Assembly (NCBI GenBank): GCA_031266895.1
Contig: JAISAD010000014.1
Coordinates: 1-10,582 of the forward strand
Direction: 5' to 3'
DNA from: Bacteroidales bacterium
Lineage (GTDB): Bacteria; Bacteroidota; Bacteroidia; Bacteroidales; WCHB1-69
Length of the DNA: 10,582 nt
This document shows positions 1 to 7,600 of this stretch, piece by piece. Under the pieces are notes generated by a model. The model was not told the origin of the DNA, did no database searches, and saw nothing but the letters and a program-made list of their open reading frames with translations. How positions within the stretch are numbered: the stretch's first letter is position 1; every line of letters starts with the position of its first letter. The position numbers and the translations under genes are program-made.

Positions 1-1286
1 ATCTTCATTGGGATTTAACTTGGCCATGGCTCAATCTGGGCAACGTATTTGCTTCTGTTACCACATGGGTGCAATGGTACGAATATACGGGTGCATTTGG
101 CGGTACTTTGTGGGTGTTAGCAGCCAATTTCCTCGTTTACTACATGCTCAAAGCGATTAGAGGCACCACAAAAGTGAAAATTATTACCGCAAGCGCTTTA
201 GTGGCATGGCTTGCTGTGCCATTGCTTGTTTCACTCCTCATCTATTATCACCACACGCCAAAGCAAAGCGGTGCGGGAATTGAAGCAGTGGTGGTACAAC
301 CCAATACAGATGCTTGGGAAGAGGAGTATGCCATGAGCCATGCCGAACACATTATGCGATTGTTCACTACAGCACAGCCGCAGATTACGCCGGCCACACA
401 ATTGATTGTTTGCCCCGAATCGGCGTTGCCGCACAATCTCTACGAGCATATTCTTTTGACCAAAAATTATACCTCCGAAAACAGTGCTTATGTTCCCTTT
501 ATCCTTTTAGACTCGCTGATAACGCATAATCCCAATCTCAATTTCATTTTGGGTTTATCTACTGTAGAAGTTTACAATTACAAAGTTTCTCCTACTTGCC
601 GAGAGGTCAGTAATGGAAAATTTCTGGAATATTACAACACCTCCTGCTGCTATAATAGACAGCAAATTAATGGCCTGTATCACAAAAGTCGCCTGGTGCC
701 GGGAGTAGAAAAAATGCCTTTCCCGAAATTATTCGGCTTTTTAGAATCTTTGGTAATTGATTTGGGCGGCACCAGCGGTTCGCTGGGTCAAGACAGTGCA
801 CAACACGCTTTTACACTGTACTTTAATAATGACAGTTGCAAAGTGGGCGTACCTATATGTTATGAATCAATTTATGGCGAACTCTTTGGTGGTTTTGTGC
901 GCCATGGGGCACAATTGATGTGTGTGATTACCAATGACGACTGGTGGGGCAATACGCCCGGCCACAGGCAACACTTTCTTATGTCCAAACTGCGAGCAAT
1001 AGAGTGTCGCCGCACCGTATTGCGCTCGGCCAATACCGGTATTTCCGCTATTATCAACGAACGCGGCGATGTGCTGCAACAAACGGAATACAAAACCCGT
1101 ATCGCCTTGGAACAAACGGTCTATCTCAACGCTCAAATTACCTTTTACGCTGCACACGGCGACTATATAGCCCGCTTTGCCCTTTGTCTGGCCGTTTTAT
1201 CATTCCTGTTTGTTATCGTCCTTACGTGCTTTCGTATTTTCGCTCGCAAAAAATGTTCTTCATTATTGCGATTTTTTAAGTCATAA
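1..1286 (+). CDS. lnt: Apolipoprotein N-acyltransferase, 5'-truncated by window edge
   Basis: Lnt transfers an acyl chain from a phospholipid to the N-terminal cysteine of apolipoproteins in the inner membrane, the last step of lipoprotein maturation. The reading frame is open from base 3, giving 427 visible residues to the TAA at 1284-1286. The Met codon at 69 is internal, because the frame continues upstream with conserved Trp-rich Lnt sequence (HWDLTWPWLNLGN). Visible parts are a hydrophobic helix (about 180-248), then the nitrilase-like periplasmic domain with the family's catalytic triad: Glu in VCPESALP (417-419), Lys in YHKSRLVPG (684-686) and Cys in GVPICYES (858-860). The motifs NDDWWGNTPGHRQH and RSANTGISA follow, then a C-terminal membrane helix (about 1162-1240) and a basic tail. 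The missing N-terminus should carry the remaining membrane helices, roughly 100 residues judging by usual family length. The family call is firm. No co-transcribed partner is visible, since the next gene begins 403 bases downstream. Confidence 0.95.
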   Translation, partial: LHWDLTWPWLNLGNVFASVTTWVQWYEYTGAFGGTLWVLAANFLVYYMLKAIRGTTKVKIITASALVAWLAVPLLVSLLIYYHHTPKQSGAGIEAVVVQPNTDAWEEEYAMSHAEHIMRLFTTAQPQITPATQLIVCPESALPHNLYEHILLTKNYTSENSAYVPFILLDSLITHNPNLNFILGLSTVEVYNYKVSPTCREVSNGKFLEYYNTSCCYNRQQINGLYHKSRLVPGVEKMPFPKLFGFLESLVIDLGGTSGSLGQDSAQHAFTLYFNNDSCKVGVPICYESIYGELFGGFVRHGAQLMCVITNDDWWGNTPGHRQHFLMSKLRAIECRRTVLRSANTGISAIINERGDVLQQTEYKTRIALEQTVYLNAQITFYAAHGDYIARFALCLAVLSFLFVIVLTCFRIFARKKCSSLLRFFKS

Positions 1287-1689
1287 CCTGCATTTGGGAC
1301 AAAACCGGTATTTAATATTTTATTTATTTGCAATTCAATAATTATATCCCAATAGATATTTCCGGATAATTTATACTTTTCGGATTGGGTTAATATTTTT
1401 AAAGTTTGTTCATTCTAACCTGTTTATTTGATGCCTTTTTGCGAAAATCAGAAAAAAAATGGCAAAAAGAGGTTCTTCAAGGAGGTTGATTTTCCTTTTT
1501 ACCCTGTATAATAACACTGATAATTGAGGATTTATTTAAAAAGAAGAACAATTTATCAAAAAAATAATATTGAAAATCAGCTATTTACGGTTTTTATTGA
1601 TCATTTTCGTATTTTTATTGGATAATAAATGAATTGAATTATTTTTCTTTGTATTTTTGCCGAACAATAATAATTAAACTCTTTAAGTT
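1287..1689. other. AT-rich intergenic spacer between lnt and the Tc toxin gene
   Basis: This 403-base gap is very AT-rich; the 60 bases from 1561 contain only 12 G or C by my count. I see no tRNA, rRNA, insertion-sequence ends, CRISPR repeats or conserved protein. It contains a promoter-like -7 element near its 3' end (1652-1659). It also has a weak 8-bp inverted repeat (1435-1442 with 1462-1469, 19-base loop), an AAGGAGGT string (1479-1486) with no suitably placed start codon, and a 22-codon open frame (1459-1527). No strong intrinsic terminator for lnt is apparent: no GC-rich stem is followed by a T run. The spacing and composition suggest that the two genes are separate transcription units. 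Confidence 0.8.
1652..1659 (+). promoter_or_regulatory. Candidate Bacteroidetes -7 promoter element for the Tc gene
   Basis: TATTTTTG matches the TAnnTTTG -7 consensus used by the Bacteroidetes primary sigma factor. It would place transcription start near 1665-1668, giving a leader of about 24 bases before the ATG at 1690. The upstream half is weak: the nearest TTG (1634-1636) lies only 15 bases before the element, shorter than the usual gap of about 19-21. T-rich sequence makes chance matches likely. The leader has no Shine-Dalgarno sequence and is A/T-rich just before the ATG, as is common in this phylum. Confidence 0.4.
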
Positions 1690-4600
1690 ATGGCTTCATT
1701 TTCTTTAATTCCAGAACAATTTTCTCTAAGAAACAATGAACACATTTATTTATTGCAACAAGCGTTAAGTGCGATTGATGCACGCTATGAAATATCCTCC
1801 CAAGAAATAGAAGAAAAAAGCTATGGAGAGAGTAGTAAAGAGGCGCTTTTGAAATTTCAGCAGGATTTTTCCCTAACGCAAAATACCCATACTATTCTTT
1901 CCGATACTGTTCAGGAATTGAACAAACAATTGGCAAACATTTACCATATATGCGGTTTTATTACGGCCGACTACGGAAATCCCGTACAGGGCGTAGAAGT
2001 CAGGGCATATCAGGGGCAAACTTCAGAATTGGGTTCCGGGGTATCGTTGGCTGACGGGTCATATCGAATTTATCCTGCTCTGGGTTCTCTGCTTGAGCAG
2101 TCTGGAAAATTAAAATATCCTTTAACTGTTAAACTGGAATGTTTTAAAAACTCACAGGAACAATCCATTCTTCAGGAAAATCTTCTCATTAAAGATTGGG
2201 AATCCATTTTCAATATTTCATCCGATAAGTTTGCCGCTTTCGGCGATCCTCTTTATGCTACACTGATAGACGCATTGACATTCAATGCTACTCCAGTAGA
2301 TACATTGTCAAGCAAAACGTTGACAGAACTCCAGAAAATAAGTCAGGATACGGAAATTGACATGGAGACATTGATGCGGCTCATGTTTGCACAAGAACCT
2401 ATGTTAAACAAGAGTTACTACGACCATGAGGTTGTATTCGGTTTTCTATATCAAAACTATCCGACAAATGTTCCCGACCGGCTTTTTGAGGAATCTTTCT
2501 TGGACATGGAGGAAGATCAATGGAATCAGTATAAGAATCAAATTGTTGATATGATGCAAAAGGGATTCCTCCTGATGTTGTATGATCAATTGTTAAATGT
2601 ACTGACGCTCGCCGTTAATAAAAATTACATTGCTTTCAGAGATGCAGATTCTATAACAAAGATAGCATTCACTATAGATGCCTATAACATATACACAGTA
2701 CAGAATACCTATTTTCTTGAAGGAGGAGTTACTGATTTGGATATGATTTTTGCTCTACTTGCAACAACGATAGAAAATGCAACATTAAGACAACAGGTAA
2801 CCAGGCTTTTTATCGAAAATATTAACGATTTCGACACGTTTATTTCCAAACTGAAAACAGTAGAGTTTCCTACTCCTTCAGATGAAAAAACCTTGTCGAT
2901 GTACTTTCAACTCAGCCGAATTACGCGCAACTATACTCCTATGATAAAAATACTTGATGAGGAATACGGCAATGATATCAAAGAAAAATCTCTTCGGTTT
3001 TTACTGTCTCTGCCTCAGGCGGAGCAGCATAGACTGGTGAGCAGAGCGGGATATCCCGAAGATTTTAATAATGGTTTTGAATATGTCGCATTTGTCTGGA
3101 AAATATGCGAGGCGCTCTATACGGATACTGCCATTGTACAGGAGATTAAGAATAACAGTGATTTAAGCGGGGCATATGAATACATCGGGAAAATACAGGA
3201 GTACTTATCGACTACTAATCCGAATTTCAATTTACTGACTGACAAACTCCCTGCAGATGTTAAGGATGCGGAATTTGTAAAACAGTTCAATACAATACAG
3301 GGAATATATCAGGTTACACCCACACCTGAGGCTGCTGCCATACTTCTGAAGAATAATATTACCAGCCTTGGAAACATATATTTTATGGGGAAAAGAGAGT
3401 TGGAATTACGTTTGAAAGACACTCTTCCTCAAAAGGATATAGATATGATTTTTTCCGCAGCCAGCGGTAAGTTGGCCGGCAATATGAATACCTATCTTTA
3501 TCTGAGAGACACAATAAGCAGACTTTCCCCTTATGCAATAGGCCGCCCAAATATAGAAGACTTAAAAACAAAATTTCCAAATCTTGCAGAACTGTTCGAT
3601 GAACTTGACTATTGCGAATGCGAGCACGACAGTTCGGTATATAGCGCTGCTGCCTATTTGGCAGATTTGCTCAATTTTTTGGATGGACGCGCTGTTCAAA
3701 AGAAGACGGTAAAGAATTTCCTGTATTATTATCAAGGGGATGTGAATGCTTTTATAAGAAGAAGCGATATTGGCAAAATATGGCTGAACGTTCCCAATAC
3801 CAATACGATACTGCCCTACATAGATTTGGTATGCGAGGTGTTGGAAGAAGCCGTTTTAAGAATGCAACGGGATACACAGGATAAACAGGCTAAAAAATAT
3901 GAAAGAGAAGATAAAGAATGTCAAACCACTTTAACTACCAAAGAATTGCTGGCAGCGCCAGAACATATTCTAACAGCTACCATTAAAGGGAATGAGACGA
4001 CTGCTTATGATATTCTGAAAGAGCAGGTATATCCCATGTTTGCGCCTTTAAATCTTTGGCAAACCGAAATAAGAGCTTATTTGAAGTTGATGAATATAGA
4101 GCGTTACCAATTAATGCAGCTATTTCAACGGGCAGACAATGCACCCCTGAATTCTTCCAATGCAAGCATTGCCGCCGAATATTTCGGGCTGACTTCTCTG
4201 GAACAAAGTATTGTAACAGGAATATATCAGACTGTAACAATAAGAAACACAACATGGCATAAGTGGGAAACGGCAGGAGCCAGTATGTCAATTGCCGATT
4301 TTCTACAAGATAGCGGGTTATCTATTCTTGAACTGATTGATATTTCCAACTATTATTATGGCACTACCTCTATTATTCATTGGGAGCAACTGATCTTGGA
4401 CAGTCTTGAAGATTGCAGCTATACGAACAAGGATATTTCAGGCAATGCTTCAAGTTTTGATAAGGCGCACCGTTTTATTCGTTTGTGGCGCAAATCAGGA
4501 TGGAAAATCTGGGAATTAGACCTCTTACTAAGAAGCGCTGTTACGCACTATGGCATCAGTCAGTCCGGAAGTAATGATAATCTGGATGCGGATTCTCTGT

Positions 4601-7600
4601 TCAATTTAATGCGCTTTAAAAAACAACAGGAAATCTTAAAATTATCCGTAGAAGAGTTATTGACATTCTATAGCGACATTAATACAGAAACTATTATCGA
4701 AAACGGCAAGGAAAAGCCGTGTTTATATGACCGGCTGTTTTTGCAAAAAGTGTTGTCTAATCCGTTAAATGAGAACTTACTGTTACTGAAAAAGAAGAAC
4801 AGCGAAAGCGAAAACGTTTCCCTTACAGACAGTGACCAGGGGTTAGTTATGGCATCTTTGTCTTTAAAAGAGTTCGACTTTTATTTTTTAAAAGATAAAT
4901 GGGACGAAGGAGGACTCCCTTACAACATTGCCTATTTTAACTTTCTGTACCGGCACGGTTTACTGGCTAAGAAATTAAAGCTGTCAACGGAAGATCTGTT
5001 TACGCTGTTTTCCTTACTTAACGAAAACGTTGATATATATGCTCCCTATTCGTTATCTTTTGTTGATTCTGTTACTGCTGTCGTTCAAAAAATAAAAGAT
5101 TCCAAACTGACTATAGCGGAATATGAATATTTGATTTCAGGTACATATCCGGCAGGAGAGACTCTCTCGTCGAAAGCGAGCGAGCTTGCTTTAAGCGACG
5201 AATTGTTGGACAAATACACGGAGAGTCTGCAATCTGCTCTTGACAAATCCATGATGTCGCCCACAGAAAGTGAAATCGTATTGTGGCCAGAAGAGGATGC
5301 AGCAGGCAACGAAACGGAACGTTGGGGGGCAACCTTGTCGTACAAGGAGAACTTTACCAATTATCTGTTAGCTACAGAACAGTATGAACCTGGTGATATT
5401 GAGGAATTAATCCGGATTGTAGAGGGTACTTCCGACATGCAAAATACGGAAATCAACACTTTTACAGAACGAATTTTTGCCTCTGTTTCCTATTTTCCCA
5501 TGAAAATTGATCTGGATAAAGTGACCTCTCCTGATAAGGATAAAGTGCTAGCAAGGTATAAAAAAGTGAGATTTTATGTAGATGCAAGTTTGCTGTCGGC
5601 AGCGGTTATAAATTACCTTTCCGAATGGTTTGAGTTATCCGTTACTGCCGTACAGCTATATTTAAGCTACTATTTGCTGCACAATGAACTGTATTTGGAA
5701 GATAAATCCTTTGGCGATATGTTACTCCAGGCGTTTGGAGGAACAGACGGGTGTTTGCTGCTCTTTTCATTGCATAAAGCCGCTTTGCTAATTAACAAAA
5801 AAAGAATCTCGGAAACCGATTTGGCTTTACTATTGAACATTACAACAAAAAAAGAGCTATTTGACTGGTATAATTTTGCTCTGTCCGAAGCTAACGGTAA
5901 TACTAATACTTTGTATGATTTCCTGAATCTGGACGCTATGCTGACTTTGCAAAAGCAATATGGCGTAACGGCAGAAAACAATTCTCTCTTCTCTTTACTT
6001 AACAAACGCGCTCACAGTACTTTATCCGATAATGAAGCAAATCGTATATTCTTTGATTCGCTTTGTCAATTGACCGGTTGGGAAACGTATCAAATTACGC
6101 AGTGGAGCAACCTCTTCCCTGATGGGCATACTGTAAATGACTTTTATTTCTCCGAACCCTATTGGGACATCGAACAGTGTTTGGATATGGCAGACAAGGC
6201 AGGTGTGGATATTATTACTTTAGATGCATGGAAAACACGCGATAATGACTCTGCAAATGCAAAACAGGTGAAAGATGCCGCTAAAGCGCATTATGATATA
6301 GATACGTGGTTAGAGAAGCTGCCCGCTGTACAGAATCCTGTTCGAGAGGCTAAAAACAATGCCCTGTCATCGTTCCTGATTGCATCTTCCATAAGAGGCA
6401 ATATTGCCAATGGCGATTTGTGTTGGAATAATCAGATGGAACTGTATAACTATTTCCTGCTTGATCCCGAAATGAAACCGATTATGAAAACCTCCCGTAT
6501 TGTACAGGCTACGCTCTCCATGCAACTGTTTGTGCAGCGGTGTCTGTTAGGGCTTGAAAACAGTGCCATAAAAACGAATGAGGATGCGTGGGATGAGTGG
6601 GAATGGATGAAAAAGTACAGAGTATGGGAAGCCAATCGGAAAATATTCCTCTATCCCGAAAACTGGATAGAGCCGGAGTTGAGAGACGACAAAACGCCTT
6701 TCTTCAAGGATATGGAAGACGAACTCAATCAGGGCGATATTACCAATGAACTGGTAGAAACCGCATTTGAAAACTATCTCCAAAAATTGAACGATGTGGC
6801 CAATCTCTTTGTGTGCGGTATCTACCGTGAATTTGTGGACGGCAAAGACGGAGAGTATCGGGAGGGAATTTACCTCAAAACCTCCAAAGTAGATACTACC
6901 CATGTAATTGCCCGCACCCGAACCACTCCTTACCAGTATTACTATCGAGCTTACGATGCTATCGGGAAAAAGTGGTCGTACTGGGAAAAGGTAGAACTTG
7001 ATATTAAAGGAGATGTAGTTGTTCCGATGATCTATAATCGGAGATTGCATCTGTTCTGGCTATCGCCCGTACAAAAATCAAGAAATAGGAATAATAAAGA
7101 TACAACACAAGGTACTAAAGCTCCTCTAAACTATACCGAACTGCAGTTAGGGTGGAGCATTCTAAAGAATGGAAAGTGGACAGGAACCAACTACTCTTCC
7201 AAAAAGTTGCATGCACAGGGGCACCATGCTGAGGACGCTTTTTCTCTAATCATGCAGTATATAGAAAATAGCAATGAAATAGAATTTAGTGTTTATCGGT
7301 ATGCAGAGGGGATGATTACAGAGAAACCTGTACCTAACAGTAACAAAAAAGGCACTGTTACAGCCTCTATTCTCGCAGGAAAATTTTATTTTAATGCGGA
7401 TGTTTATCGGGGAATAAGTTACTTACACAACTATGAGTGGGCTAATGATGCAGGAGATACATTGACATATAAGGGTATAATAGAAGAAATGAACGAGGCA
7501 GAACGAACTGAATTTAAATATGTTGGCAATGAGAAAGTAGATTATAAGTGGCAAAAAGATTCCGACTATCACAAAGACTATGTTAACTATACCATCAATG

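Noticed and set aside
69..71. ATG at 69 as the lnt start
   Set aside because: The frame is open upstream to the window edge and encodes conserved Lnt residues, so this Met is internal.
1348..1389. CCCAA ... TTGGG pairing with inner TCCG ... CGGA, possible structured leader or terminator
   Set aside because: The arms are short, with an 8-base bulge and an AT-rich 16-base loop. No known RNA family is recognised and no T tract follows.
1435..1469. Inverted repeat CTTTTTGC / GCAAAAAG as a terminator for lnt
   Set aside because: The stem is only 8 bp and AT-rich, with a 19-base loop and no T run after it. It also lies about 150 bases past the lnt stop.
1479..1486. AAGGAGGT Shine-Dalgarno-like string
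   Set aside because: No ATG, GTG or TTG lies at a suitable distance downstream, and it is about 200 bases from the toxin start.
6547..7050. Minus-strand open frame of 167 codons
   Set aside because: It lies wholly inside the Tc toxin frame, whose translation here carries conserved TcA motifs. The minus-strand product shows no recognisable family.
6901..7080. True sialidase activity suggested by the neuraminidase-like region
   Set aside because: The name of this TcA region reflects fold similarity. I see no Asp-box repeats or sialidase active-site set, so enzymatic activity is not claimed.
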